Shown one piece after another: positions 26,055 to 34,711 of a stretch of DNA of 48,128 nucleotides. Source of the DNA: Clostridiales bacterium (GTDB lineage: Bacteria; Bacillota; Clostridia; Lachnospirales; WQUN01). The translations under genes and the position numbers were made by a program. Within the stretch, counting starts at the first letter, position 1; each line of letters starts with the position of its first letter. The notes beneath the pieces were generated by a model that saw nothing but the letters and a program-made list of their open reading frames with translations, ran no database searches and was not told the origin of the DNA. The DNA lies in assembly GCA_031269465.1 (NCBI GenBank), contig JAISZB010000192.1:1-48128 (forward strand), written 5' to 3'.

Positions 26055-26924
26055 ATGGGCAATTTCAACGAGCCTGAAAGCGATGAAGTCTGCAGCGAGC
26101 CGCTGCGGGCAAATAGCGCTTTAAATTTAAGGAAAACTATAGCTTTTATTTTTAGATCCACTTGGTATATGCCGCTTTTGCTTCTATATTCCTTTTTAGT
26201 CAGAATAGCATTGGCTTTTCTTCCTGCTCCGATTATGGATGCATACCAAAGCGATCGCCTCCTCCCTTTGTCCTTAATTCTTTCAGAGGCGATCCTTTTC
26301 CTGCCTCCTGTCGCCTTCTACCTGCTCGTTTCAAGAAGGAAGCCGTCCCAGATTCTCAAGCTTAAAAAACTCAGCCTGAGAAACGCCGGGCTAATCGCTC
26401 TTATGAGCGTATTGCTCATGCCTCTTGGCATGGCGGTTTCCGGCATAACCTCAATGTTCTGGCCCAATGCAGCCGAAGAGGTGCTCTCTCCCATGTCGTC
26501 TAGCCCGATCTGGATCTCATTGTTATCCGTTGCGGCCGCCCCCGCCTTTTTCGAGGAGATAAGCTTTCGGGGCGCCCTGCTCGATCAGTCGAACGGCTTC
26601 GGCATAACGGCATCATCCTTAATTAGCGGGCTGTTCTTCGGAATCATGCACATGAACCCCCAGCAGCTTCCTTATACGGTAATCATGGGATTTGCCTTTG
26701 CTTTATTCGTGCACCGCACTGGAAGCCTCTTGTCCTCCATGCTGGCGCACTTCCTGTTCAACTCAATATCGCTTTTCTTAAGCCAAAGCATAGTGGACGG
26801 CATTTCTGACGCAGCCGTCCAATCTGCCTCCCCTCAGGATCTGATCGTAATCGGAGGCATGGCGGCGTTGTTTTTGGCTTTATTCTTTCCAATTTATCGG
26901 GTGTTCAAGCGCTTGAACTCCTGA
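26055..26924 (+). CDS. CPBP-family intramembrane glutamic endopeptidase
   Basis: 289 aa with about eight hydrophobic segments. The Abi/CAAX-protease motifs are intact: FFEEISFRG (Glu167, Glu168, Arg172), FFGIMHMN (His199) and HFLFNSIS (last His/Asn pair). Family members are membrane proteases, some processing peptides or signalling proteins. In Bacillota they occur in bacteriocin immunity and in cell-envelope regulation. Weak ribosome site (GGTGG). The amidase gene follows 26 bases later, so both are probably cotranscribed, which hints at an envelope role here. Confidence 0.86.
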   Translation: MGNFNEPESDEVCSEPLRANSALNLRKTIAFIFRSTWYMPLLLLYSFLVRIALAFLPAPIMDAYQSDRLLPLSLILSEAILFLPPVAFYLLVSRRKPSQILKLKKLSLRNAGLIALMSVLLMPLGMAVSGITSMFWPNAAEEVLSPMSSSPIWISLLSVAAAPAFFEEISFRGALLDQSNGFGITASSLISGLFFGIMHMNPQQLPYTVIMGFAFALFVHRTGSLLSSMLAHFLFNSISLFLSQSIVDGISDAAVQSASPQDLIVIGGMAALFLALFFPIYRVFKRLNS

Positions 26925-26950
26925 AGCTCTTTTAAGACTAGGAGGCGCTC

Positions 26951-28132
26951 ATGGGATTCACCTGCGTCGGAATCAGCGGTTCTGGAAAAAAACTTCTTGC
27001 TTCGCTGATTCTTCTATATCTTCTAACCGCTTATCCCGTCTCTGCTTCAGAAATTTCGGTAGAAGCCATTACGCCCAACCGCCTGACCATCTCTTGGGCT
27101 GACGTGGAAAGAGAGGATGTAACCATCAGTTCATTTAGAGTGCGCGGATACAACATGGCGCAGCTGAGGACGCTAATTGAAGCCTGCGGCGGTTCTGTAA
27201 GGCAAGTCGCCGCAAATTCCTATCAGCTGGATAAATCCTCGCAAGGCCAAATATCCTTTCAAAACATTCCTATAACTGAAAAAGCAGACGTAAATGTCCT
27301 GTTCAACCAAACAACCATCCTGGATGTCAACGGAAACAAGGCAAACCCCACTCAGCCCGGTTGGGTTTATCTTGCGGATTACGGCTACAATCTGGGCAGC
27401 CTCCGAGATATTCTCTCAGCGCTGGGCATGGAGATAGTAAACGTGGAAGACAGCTCCGCCTCAGCCCAAACAAAGGTGACTATTAGGGACAAAGAAAAGC
27501 CCGCAGGCAAAATCATCGCCATCGACGCCGGCCACCAGGCATCAGCCAACAGCGGACTCGAACCTGTAGGTCCTGGAGCAAGCGCTATGAAGGCAAAAGT
27601 TTCCAGCGGTACATACGGAAAAGCTAGCGGACTCTATGAATACGAGCTTAATCTGGCGGTTTCCCTGAAGCTTGAGAAAGAACTCATCTCAAGAGGCTAC
27701 AATGTCATTATGATCAGAAGATCCAACAATGTAGACATCAGCAACGCAGAGCGGGCTAAAATCGCAAATGAAGCTAACGCGGACGCCTTCATAAGAATTC
27801 ACTCAAACGGCTCTGATGATGCATCGGTAAACGGCGCCATGACTATTTGCCAGACCAACTCAAATCCCTATAACGGTAATATTCATGCTCAAAGCAGAAA
27901 GCTCTCGGATGCCGTGCTTGACAGCCTTGCCGCATCCACTGGCTGCAAGCGGCAATATGTCTGGGAAACTGACACGATGAGCGGAATAAACTGGTGCAAT
28001 GTCCCGGCTACCATTGTAGAGATGGGCTATATGACAAACGCGAAGGAAGACGCCTTGATGGCAAGCGAAAGTTATCAGCAAAAGATTGTCGCAGGCATAG
28101 CTGACGGAATTGATGCGTTTTTCGACAATTGA
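26951..28132 (+). CDS. Secreted N-acetylmuramoyl-L-alanine amidase (Amidase_3)
   Basis: 393 aa; AGGAGG lies five bases before the ATG. A signal peptide is present (KKLLASLILLYLLTAYPVSA). Two AMIN-like beta segments follow to about residue 180. The zinc amidase domain covers about 187-392, with ligands in IAIDAGHQ (about 195), LYEYELN (about 233) and IRIHSN (about 283), and the catalytic Glu in IVEMGYMTN (about 357). It cleaves the bond between MurNAc and L-Ala in peptidoglycan outside the membrane. Likely used in cell separation, spore-cell lysis or wall remodelling. Confidence 0.93.
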   Translation: MGFTCVGISGSGKKLLASLILLYLLTAYPVSASEISVEAITPNRLTISWADVEREDVTISSFRVRGYNMAQLRTLIEACGGSVRQVAANSYQLDKSSQGQISFQNIPITEKADVNVLFNQTTILDVNGNKANPTQPGWVYLADYGYNLGSLRDILSALGMEIVNVEDSSASAQTKVTIRDKEKPAGKIIAIDAGHQASANSGLEPVGPGASAMKAKVSSGTYGKASGLYEYELNLAVSLKLEKELISRGYNVIMIRRSNNVDISNAERAKIANEANADAFIRIHSNGSDDASVNGAMTICQTNSNPYNGNIHAQSRKLSDAVLDSLAASTGCKRQYVWETDTMSGINWCNVPATIVEMGYMTNAKEDALMASESYQQKIVAGIADGIDAFFDN

Positions 28133-28340
28133 AATCAGGCGGGATGATGCGGCCAACCCCCGATCTCCCGCGCCGCCGTGCGTGCCGTTCGGCACGCGGC
28201 CGCTTAGCCGGAATATATGTACGGCTTGATCTCGATCTGCCGGCCGTTGAGACTGCTCTTCTCTAGGCGTTGATTGGCAGGCGGGACAGGGCTTTTGGAT
28301 ATTCGGGAGTTGTCAAAATCCCATAGCAGGCTTTCACCAT

Positions 28341-28427
28341 CGATACTGATTTTCATAGGAAACTGCCTTTTTTTGTTGATTATACAGCGAGTGCGATTGA
28401 TATCGGCATTTCTCACCGCTCATTAGA
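28341..28427. mobile_element. Family A element, truncated (copy A6)
   Basis: The left half starts CGATACTGATTTTCATAGG, then GCCTTTTTTTGTTGATTATA, CAGCGAGTGCGATTG and ATATCGGCATTTCTCAC. It is cut off where copy A7 starts, so A7 may have inserted into it. Confidence 0.65.
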
Positions 28428-28429
28428 TA

Positions 28430-28528
28430 TACTGCTTTTTATATAAAATTACCTTTTTTGGAGCTTGATTATACAGGCTTCAATGGATAATCAAGCTCCA
28501 AAAAAGGAACATTTGATGAAAAGCGGTA
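28430..28528. mobile_element. Family A short form without the central hairpin (copy A7)
   Basis: 99 bp between TA (28428-28429) and TA (28529-28530). The ends are TACTGCTTTTTATATAAAAT and GATGAAAAGCGGTA; the inner arms are GGAGCTTGATTATACAG and TGGATAATCAAGCTCC, joined by GCTTCAA. It lacks the GTGCGAAATGCCGATATCGG centre of longer copies. Confidence 0.85.
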
Positions 28529-28632
28529 TAATCAACAAATAGGAGCCCTTAATGAAAATCGGTATCGGTATGTAGCCAGCCGCATATGCCGCGCACGCAT
28601 AAAAGTCAGCCCTTAATGGACGGACTAACTTT

Positions 28633-28659
28633 AAAGAGAGCCTTCGCAGGCTCTCTTTT
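28633..28659. terminator. Bidirectional terminator between amidase and SPL genes
   Basis: AAAGAGAGCCT and AGGCTCTCTTT form a perfect 11-bp stem with a TCGC loop, followed by TATT on the plus strand. It stands between convergent genes (amidase on plus, SPL on minus) and could stop both transcripts. Confidence 0.8.
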
Positions 28660-28864
28660 ATTGCGACAATTCTTGAAAAATAATGGCACTAGCAATTCCT
28701 CTCTCTTTGTGATATTATATAGATGCCTATTTGCGCCTTAGAGCTTATTCATAAGCAGCCGAAAAGTATTCTTCCTCGCCGCTAGCAGTTTTAGAAATTC
28801 CTAAATTTACGGCTTTTCTATTAATTCGCGGATAAGCCCCTTAATTAGCTTCCACTTGAAAGAA

Positions 28865-29839
28865 TCATGGAATTTCAAAAAGCTCCGACACATACTTGAC
28901 AATTTCCTCTTCATCGCTATATCTCACCGCTTCTCCTGACGAATATCCGTCAATGTATGCAAAAATCTCAGAATCCGGCTGCAATCCGCACATCTTTTTG
29001 AAGTATCCTGAGTTTGCCCGAAAAGCTCCAACGCTGACTCCTAAAAGCTCCGTAAGCTTAACCGCCATTTTGCATTCTTTGGCCAGCTGCCCGTACATCT
29101 CCCGCCATCCATTAAGCTTTAAGACAGGGTCAACGCAAAGCCTGACTTTCCAGCCCGCATCCAAGGCCCGCCTCATTTGCGCCAGCCTTCTTTCAAGGCT
29201 TGGGGCGCCTCGTTCAAACTTGGAAGCGATAGGCTCCGGAGACAATGTCCACGCAAGCATGGCGTTGGGAATAGGCTTGCAATTTTCTATGCTTGAAAGA
29301 GAGCCGCCCTTCGTGCGGATCTCGATTGTCGCTTTTGGATTTCTCTCGCAGAATTCCAGCCATTCGCGAACAAATCCGGCAAGCCCCTCAAATGCCAGCA
29401 GATCCGAATCATACGAGACGCAGATGTACGCGGGAAGAATCTTTAAAACCTCGCTAAAAGTATCTTCAATGTTCACAAACACCACAATGTTAGCGGAGCT
29501 GTACATACCCCGCAGATAGCAGTACTCGCAATCATACAGGCAGTTCATTATCTGGGAGGAGCAGACGAAATTGCTGTTTCCGAATGAGTCGCACATGTCC
29601 GAGCCCGCATAGATGAACTTTGAGCTTCTCACAGCCAGTATCAGCTTAGGGCTCTTTTTTTGCAAAGTGAAGTTCTGGCCTCTTCTGCAGAATACGTCTT
29701 TGTAATGCTCTATTAGGATGACTTGGCTGCTCGGGAATCGGGAGAGGATTTCTTTCGCCTTTGGATGGCATGAAGCTTTCTTCTCCACATATATATGCGA
29801 AAACAGCTTATTGAACGAACCTTTGGATAAGTTTTTCAT
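28865..29839 (-). CDS. splB: Spore photoproduct lyase family radical SAM protein
   Basis: 324 aa. The radical SAM cysteines are Cys100, Cys104 and Cys107 (CLYDCEYCYLRG). The SPL framework is clear: ERGAPSLERRLAQMRRALDA, WKVRLCVDPVLKLNGW and GAFRANSGYFKKM. SPL uses SAM-derived radicals to reverse the 5-thyminyl-5,6-dihydrothymine dimer in germinating spores. At the position of the Bacillus hydrogen-donor cysteine (SCTSD) this protein reads VSYDSD, with a cysteine three residues earlier (Cys140), so the radical-quenching route may differ. Its start overlaps the nucleosidase gene by 32 bases, implying coupling. This supports a spore-forming host. Confidence 0.87.
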   Translation of the reverse strand: MKNLSKGSFNKLFSHIYVEKKASCHPKAKEILSRFPSSQVILIEHYKDVFCRRGQNFTLQKKSPKLILAVRSSKFIYAGSDMCDSFGNSNFVCSSQIMNCLYDCEYCYLRGMYSSANIVVFVNIEDTFSEVLKILPAYICVSYDSDLLAFEGLAGFVREWLEFCERNPKATIEIRTKGGSLSSIENCKPIPNAMLAWTLSPEPIASKFERGAPSLERRLAQMRRALDAGWKVRLCVDPVLKLNGWREMYGQLAKECKMAVKLTELLGVSVGAFRANSGYFKKMCGLQPDSEIFAYIDGYSSGEAVRYSDEEEIVKYVSELFEIP

Positions 29840-30635
29840 AGCGCAGCTTTCCCTCCTTTTTTCCTTCAGCTCTTATTAACGCTTCTTCGCGGAGTATCGG
29901 CAGAAAGTCCATGCTTCTCGCATTGGCTTTTTTGCATAAAGCTTCCAGCCGGCTTTTCATCGCGAAGGTAAGATGAAGAGAAACGCAAACTTCATCAAGA
30001 GCTCTCATTTGCCTTTCGTCCAATGCGCTTTTAACATCATCAGGAAGAAGAGCCTCAGCTGCGGCTTCCAGCCAGTCATATATCGTAGCGGCTGCATTTT
30101 TCATCAGCGACGCGCCTAATTTTCTGGAAACCGATTCTGGCTCGAACGCATCTGAAACGACTTTAATGCAGTGGATTCTGCTTGCAGGCAAATAAAATGA
30201 CGCTGCTTCCCAGAAAAAGGCGCCTTCCATATCAGCTAGATCCAAACCGCATACGCCTCCATGGACAGGCTTGCCAAAGCTTTCAAGGGCGCCTTCCTTA
30301 AATGGGTGGCTTATCAGCATCTCAGGATAAAGCGTTCTCCCTGTGAATGAGCACGCTATTTTATTGCACACGGCTATATCTCCCGGCGCAAGCGGAGGCC
30401 GTCCTCCTGCCATCCCTATATTTGCAATCAAATCCCTATCCGGGTTTACGCCTGCAAATGACATGATTTCAGAAACAGCAACCGCAACGCCAACAGGTCC
30501 GGATCCGCACACCGCAAGCATCGCAGATCCGCCTTTAAACAATTGCAGGCTTTTTCTCGTTAATACCCTTTTCATTCTATTTCTAGCAATAAACGGCTCG
30601 GCCTCAAGCTGCAGCGCAGACACTATCAAAATCAT
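29808..30635 (-). CDS. Nucleosidase / purine-nucleoside-phosphorylase-fold protein
   Basis: 275 aa from the ATG seven bases after GGAGG; two upstream in-frame ATGs lack correct spacing. The PNP/UDP fold is seen in MILIVSALQLEAEPFI, AVCGSGPVGVAVAVSEI, DLIANIGMAGG and the ribose-contact motif DMEGAFFWEAA followed by IKVVSDAFEP. This resembles MTA/SAH nucleosidases. A helical C-terminal extension of about 75 residues (LDERQMRALDEVCVSLHL) is not part of the usual fold. It is translationally joined to the SPL gene. An inference is that it clears 5'-deoxyadenosine made by SPL, as MTA nucleosidases can hydrolyse it. Confidence 0.78.
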   Translation of the reverse strand: MILIVSALQLEAEPFIARNRMKRVLTRKSLQLFKGGSAMLAVCGSGPVGVAVAVSEIMSFAGVNPDRDLIANIGMAGGRPPLAPGDIAVCNKIACSFTGRTLYPEMLISHPFKEGALESFGKPVHGGVCGLDLADMEGAFFWEAASFYLPASRIHCIKVVSDAFEPESVSRKLGASLMKNAAATIYDWLEAAAEALLPDDVKSALDERQMRALDEVCVSLHLTFAMKSRLEALCKKANARSMDFLPILREEALIRAEGKKEGKLRYEKLIQRFVQ

Positions 30636-31023
30636 GCGCATTCCTCCAAATCTCCGTATTTTTTGTGAGTATTTAATGCATCCCAAAAACATATATATAT
30701 ATTGTCGCCTCTAATATGGAGGCGGAAAGCCTATGGAGCAGGCTGACAATATTTGCCTAAAACAATCAACTTAATTTTGAGTTTAAAGAAGTAAAAACAG
30801 ACAAAGGCATTTGCGAGTCGTATATTGTATCAGTTAAGGGTTTTTGATCAATCCTTCTCTAAGCGTTTTGAGCTTCTTCAAACGTTGAAACTGTTCGCTA
30901 AGAAATCCTTTACCCGCAGTGAAGCCTGGTTCAAAGGCAAAGCCTTTTAGCCCCTATGCTGCGGCAAGGCGGCCGCGTTTTGCGCGGATTGCCGTAATTA
31001 ATCATTTTTAGGAGGCATTGTCT
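30636..31023. other. Intergenic region upstream of divergent nucleosidase and DUF4870 genes
   Basis: No gene called. A short plus-strand frame near 30763-30847 (FEFKEVKTDKGICESYIVSV) reads like the tail of a lost gene, without a start. AGGAGG at 31010-31015 is the ribosome site of the next gene. No clear promoter pair was found for either direction. Confidence 0.5.
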
Positions 31024-31383
31024 ATGAACGACAAATCTGTATTTGGTTTAGATGAAAAGATCTCTGCTTTGCTAGCCTATCTGCTTGGGTTCTTTTCAGG
31101 TATATTCTACCTCATAATGGAGAAGGAAAACAAGTTTGTCAGATTCCACGCGTTGCAATCCACTGTATGGTTTCTTATTACCAGCGCAGCGTCTTTCTTG
31201 CTCAATATTCTTTCGGGCGTTCCGGTTCTTGGGTTTCTGTTCGGAATTCTATTGACCTTGGTGGGCATAGTCACATTCGCAAGCTGGATTTATCTTATGT
31301 ATATGGCTTTTAAGGGCGTCAGCTTCAAGCTCCCCATACTTGGCGAAGCTGTTTGGAACCATATTGAAGGGACAAATAAATAA
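31024..31383 (+). CDS. DUF4870-type small membrane protein
   Basis: 119 aa, ATG eight bases after AGGAGG; a TTG two codons earlier is too close to the ribosome site. Three membrane helices are visible: ISALLAYLLGFFSGIFYLIM, then TVWFLITSAASFLLNIL, then LFGILLTLVGIVTFASWIYL. The motif ENKFVRFHALQS between helices one and two is characteristic of the DUF4870/TM family. Function unknown. A terminator follows, so it is probably a single-gene unit. Confidence 0.85.
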   Translation: MNDKSVFGLDEKISALLAYLLGFFSGIFYLIMEKENKFVRFHALQSTVWFLITSAASFLLNILSGVPVLGFLFGILLTLVGIVTFASWIYLMYMAFKGVSFKLPILGEAVWNHIEGTNK

Positions 31384-31542
31384 TTAACATAGAAATGCTT
31401 TACCCAGCATATAATCTCCTTGGCATAAAGCGCTAAGCGCCAGCTTCCTATAATAAGGCGCCTGCCTGTATTTGGATTCGTTAATTTATACCTGTTTTCT
31501 ACTACGCTCCCAGGCTTTAAAACCGAACGGACAGGTCATGGG

Positions 31543-31590
31543 AAAAACCGTCAGATCGAGTGCAAACTCTTGGCTGACGGCTTTTCTTTT
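31543..31590 (+). terminator. Rho-independent terminator after the DUF4870 gene
   Basis: AAAAACCGTCAG pairs with CTGACGGCTTTTCTTTT; the loop contains an inner GAGTGCAAACTC hairpin. A T-rich tract follows the stem. It lies about 160 bp after the stop. Confidence 0.75.
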
Positions 31591-31602
31591 GTTATAATGA
31601 TG

Positions 31603-31736
31603 TATACAGATATGCATATGAACGTTCCGGTTTTAGCCTGGAGGTACAATGAGCGCGAAATGCCGAAATCAATCTCACCTTGATGGTGTATAATCCAGCT
31701 CCAAAATCGGTACATTTGACTTCAAATCGGTATATG
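31603..31736. mobile_element. Family B element with a family-A-like centre (copy B3)
   Basis: Starts TATACAGATATGCATATG and continues ACGTTCCGGTTTTAGCCTGG. The centre is GCGCGAAATGCCGAAATCAA. The right arm is TATAATCCAGCTCCAAAATC, then GGTACATTTGACTTCAAATC and GGTATATG. The mixture of B arms with an A-type centre suggests that both families derive from one ancestor. Confidence 0.65.
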
Positions 31737-31754
31737 CTGATGAGCGTGAGAACG

Positions 31755-31995
31755 ATGCGATTTTGGATCTTAGCTGCATCAAGCTCAAAAATCGATGCAT
31801 TTGACGCGCGTCTATATAGCGCATGCTGTACTGATTTGCAGGTTCCTAGTGCAGACAGTCCTAATTGCGTTACAGTCCTATTTGGCTATAATTAGGCATT
31901 TTATAGCCTAAAAGCATGTTGCGCAATTAAGAGCGACAGCACTAGTCTTCTAAAATCGTTGCATTTGACTTCAAAATCTGCATGCCAGCAATGAC
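31755..31995. repeat. Run of decayed family B arms before aroB
   Basis: GCGATTTTGGATCTTAGCTG, AAGCTCAAAAATCGATGCAT and CTAAAATCGTTGCATTTGAC followed by TTCAAAATC are family B arm remnants. Their order suggests nested insertions that have since decayed. No gene is visible in this stretch. Confidence 0.5.
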
Positions 31996-32030
31996 GCATG
32001 CCAAAACTGCCTGCATTAAAGAGGTGCCGC

Positions 32031-33089
32031 ATGAAATGCATGAACTGCGAAATACATGTTGAGAGAAGCTTTTTAGGCCTAGGCGAAGCGCTCTCCTCAG
32101 CCGGGTTGTCAAATAGGCTCATTTGCATCGTAACAGACGACAATGTAGGAAGCCTGTATTTGGATGAAGCGCAAAAGAGCCTTGATGCTTTTGGCTTCAG
32201 GCACGCTAGCTTTGCCGTTTCGCACGGCGAGGAGAATAAGAATCTTGATGTCGTGCAAAGCATCTATTCCGCCTTCATCAAAGCGGGAATGGATAGAAGG
32301 TCCGTCGTCCTGACGCTGGGCGGAGGCGTTGTCGGAGATATGGCGGGGTTTGCCGCTGCCACATATATGCGGGGCATAGCGTTCGCTCAGTCGCCGACTA
32401 CTCTTCTATCCCAAGTGGATGCCAGCGTTGGCGGCAAAGTCGGAGTCGACTTCATGGGAATTAAAAACATGGTAGGAGCATTCTATCAGCCTGCATGCGT
32501 CTATATCAACACAAGCGCCTTAAAAACGCTTCCGGACGGGCAATTCGCCTCTGGGATGGCTGAGGTGATAAAGCACGGCCTGATATTGGACAAGCCTTAC
32601 TATGATAGGATTAAGATCCTCAAGGAAAGGATATCGTCGCAGGAACCTGGCGCCATAAAGGAAATAATCGAAGGATCGTGCCGAATAAAAGCCAGCGTAG
32701 TCTCTCAGGACGAAAAGGAAAAGGGCTTGAGGGAGATTTTGAATTACGGCCACACTTTCGGCCACGCAGTGGAAAGCTTGTCTGGATTTTCACTTCTTCA
32801 TGGCCATAGCGTAGCAATCGGCATTGCGGCTGCGCTTCATATGTCTGAAAATCGCGGCTATCTCAAATTGCAAGAAGTGGACGATGCTCTCTGCCTTTTG
32901 AAATATTTCAAGCTTCCAATAAAAGCCTCAGGATTTTCAGCCGAAGATGTCTATGAGCAAATGAAGCTTGATAAAAAAAGCAGGGACGGAAAAATGAATT
33001 TTGTGCTCTTAAAGGGCATCGGCCAGGCTTATAGGGAAGAAAATGCCTCAAGGGATGAAATTTTTGAAGCGATTCGGTATATACTTTAA
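32031..33089 (+). CDS. aroB: 3-dehydroquinate synthase
   Basis: 352 aa from the ATG six bases after GAGG; the upstream in-frame start at 31998 lies in repeat debris. It shows LTLGGGVVGDMAGFAAATYM, SPTTLLSQVDASVGGKVGVD (NAD and substrate loop), KHGLILD, the metal-binding NYGHTFGHAVE and LHGHSVAIG. It catalyses the cyclisation of DAHP to 3-dehydroquinate, the second step of the shikimate pathway, using NAD and Zn/Co. No other shikimate gene is adjacent, so it seems detached from a usual aro cluster. Confidence 0.96.
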   Translation: MKCMNCEIHVERSFLGLGEALSSAGLSNRLICIVTDDNVGSLYLDEAQKSLDAFGFRHASFAVSHGEENKNLDVVQSIYSAFIKAGMDRRSVVLTLGGGVVGDMAGFAAATYMRGIAFAQSPTTLLSQVDASVGGKVGVDFMGIKNMVGAFYQPACVYINTSALKTLPDGQFASGMAEVIKHGLILDKPYYDRIKILKERISSQEPGAIKEIIEGSCRIKASVVSQDEKEKGLREILNYGHTFGHAVESLSGFSLLHGHSVAIGIAAALHMSENRGYLKLQEVDDALCLLKYFKLPIKASGFSAEDVYEQMKLDKKSRDGKMNFVLLKGIGQAYREENASRDEIFEAIRYIL

Positions 33090-33100
33090 GTATTTGAAAC

Positions 33101-33126
33101 TATAGAATCGGCGCATTTGACTGTTG
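33101..33126. repeat. Isolated family B arm between aroB and lspA
   Basis: TATAGAATCGGCGCATTTGA then CTGTTG matches the inner and outer right arm of family B. The rest of the element is absent; aroB ends just before it. Confidence 0.5.
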
Positions 33127-33153
33127 CTAGGCGCTAAAGAAAGAAGAGTGGAA

Positions 33154-33654
33154 ATGTTTTTACTATTGCCAGTATTGATGTGCGCGGCGCTTATAACTGC
33201 GGATCAGGCGACAAAGCATCTGGCCGTTAATTTTCTTAAGCCTCTGGACACAACTCCCGTTATACCAGGGATTATGAATTTCACCTATGTTGAGAACGAA
33301 GGCGCCGCGTTCGGGCTGATGCAAGGCGCGCGTTGGTTTTTCGTAGTGCTTACGGCTCTTGTTTTCGGCGTAATCATATACTACTATCTCAAGCTCCCCA
33401 AGGAGAAAAAATACCGCCCCGCAAGAGTCGCGATGGTTCTGGTGGCCTCAGGCGCGATCGGAAACGCCATTGATAGAGCGTTAAACGGATTTGTCGTAGA
33501 TTTCATCCATGCCAGCTTTATAAATTTTCCAGTGTTCAACTTGGCTGACATATATGTAGTCATCGGCACAATCCTTCTTTCTGTCATGTTTCTGATACTG
33601 GGGGTTAATGAAGAGAAGACAGCTAAAAAAGTGAAGGAACCTAGTTGCCAATAA
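33154..33654 (+). CDS. lspA: Lipoprotein signal peptidase (signal peptidase II)
   Basis: 166 aa from the ATG seven bases after AAGAAG; GTG at 33148 is an alternative. Four membrane helices are seen. The conserved blocks are ALITADQATKHLAV, NFTYVENEGAAFG, GAIGNAIDR, and the catalytic aspartate pair Asp116 (GFVVDFIH) and Asp132 (FNLADIYVVIG). It removes signal peptides from prolipoproteins in the membrane. It lies upstream of the RluD-type synthase gene, an arrangement common in Bacillota. Confidence 0.95.
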   Translation: MFLLLPVLMCAALITADQATKHLAVNFLKPLDTTPVIPGIMNFTYVENEGAAFGLMQGARWFFVVLTALVFGVIIYYYLKLPKEKKYRPARVAMVLVASGAIGNAIDRALNGFVVDFIHASFINFPVFNLADIYVVIGTILLSVMFLILGVNEEKTAKKVKEPSCQ

Positions 33655-33772
33655 TCCCTGCGTGCCGGGGAATTGATCCCAGCGCTGCGAGTGCAAAGCG
33701 CTTATAATGATTGAAGGGAGAGCCGCGCGATTTTTCACCCGCCCTTTGGGGCAGGGGAGGAATTTATTTTCT

Positions 33773-34711
33773 ATGAAGATGCTGATAGCAGATGAGGAAG
33801 ACATCGGAAAGCGCTTGGACATCTTTGCGTCCGAAGAGGCTTCAATAAGCAGAGCCAGCCTGCAAAAGCTCATGATTTCCGGAGGCGTTTTGCTAAACGG
33901 CCGGATAGCCTTGAAAAGCTCCAGGCTCAAGCTAGGCGATCTGGTTGCCGTATCAGATCTCGAACCTGAAACACTTGAAGCGGAAGAAGAGGACATACCG
34001 CTTGACGTCCTTTATGAGGACAAGTCTCTCATAGTGATAAACAAGCCCAAAGGCATGGTGGTTCATCCCGCGCCAGGCCATGCGCGAGGGACTGTGGTAA
34101 ATGCAGTGCTTTACCGGTGCCGCGGCAGCCTTTCCGGGATTGGCGGAGCAATCCGTCCTGGAATTGTTCATAGGATCGACAAAGACACTTCAGGGGTATT
34201 AGTCATAGCAAAGACAGACAGCGCTCATCAGGCGCTGGCTATGCAGCTGGCCGAACATAGCATGGACAGACGGTACCGTGCCATTGCCGCAGGCATCTTT
34301 AAAGAGTCTGAGCTTACTGTAGACAAGCCTATCGGACGCAGCTCCAGAGACAGGAAAAAGATGTGCGTAACCGAAAATGGGGGAAGGCGCGCCATAACGC
34401 ATTTCAAAGTTTTGGAGAACTTGCGCGGCGCCTGCTATATTGAGGCTCGCTTGGAAACAGGCCGTACGCACCAAATAAGAGTTCATTCGGCGTTTATCGG
34501 CCATCCTCTTCTTGGAGATTCCATATATGCGGGAAAATCTCCAAACCTAGGGCTCTCTGGAATAGACGGCCAGATCCTGCATGCCAAAAGCCTCGGATTC
34601 ATCCATCCTGATACAGGAGAGTACATGCTCTTTGACACCGAACTTCCCGAATATTTCTTAAAGACTCTGCTTAAGCTGGGTTGCAAAGAGAAGGGGGGAA
34701 TAGTTAAATGA
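33773..34711 (+). CDS. RluA/RluD-family 23S rRNA pseudouridine synthase
   Basis: 312 aa. GGGGAGG lies 12 bases before the chosen ATG; a second ATG two codons later is also possible. An S4 RNA-binding domain covers about 10-60 (RASLQKLMISGGVLLNGRIA). The catalytic domain has NKPKGMVVHPAPGH, catalytic Asp136 in HRIDKDTSG and LETGRTHQIRVH. The enzyme isomerises uridines, probably in 23S rRNA. Its TGA overlaps the ATG of the response regulator gene (ATGA), which couples their translation. Confidence 0.93.
   Translation: MKMLIADEEDIGKRLDIFASEEASISRASLQKLMISGGVLLNGRIALKSSRLKLGDLVAVSDLEPETLEAEEEDIPLDVLYEDKSLIVINKPKGMVVHPAPGHARGTVVNAVLYRCRGSLSGIGGAIRPGIVHRIDKDTSGVLVIAKTDSAHQALAMQLAEHSMDRRYRAIAAGIFKESELTVDKPIGRSSRDRKKMCVTENGGRRAITHFKVLENLRGACYIEARLETGRTHQIRVHSAFIGHPLLGDSIYAGKSPNLGLSGIDGQILHAKSLGFIHPDTGEYMLFDTELPEYFLKTLLKLGCKEKGGIVK

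Noticed and set aside
28204..28416. 70-aa minus-strand frame ending NGRQIEIKPYIYSG
   Set aside because: It starts inside a family A arm and has no ribosome site; it may be a gene remnant but the evidence is too thin.
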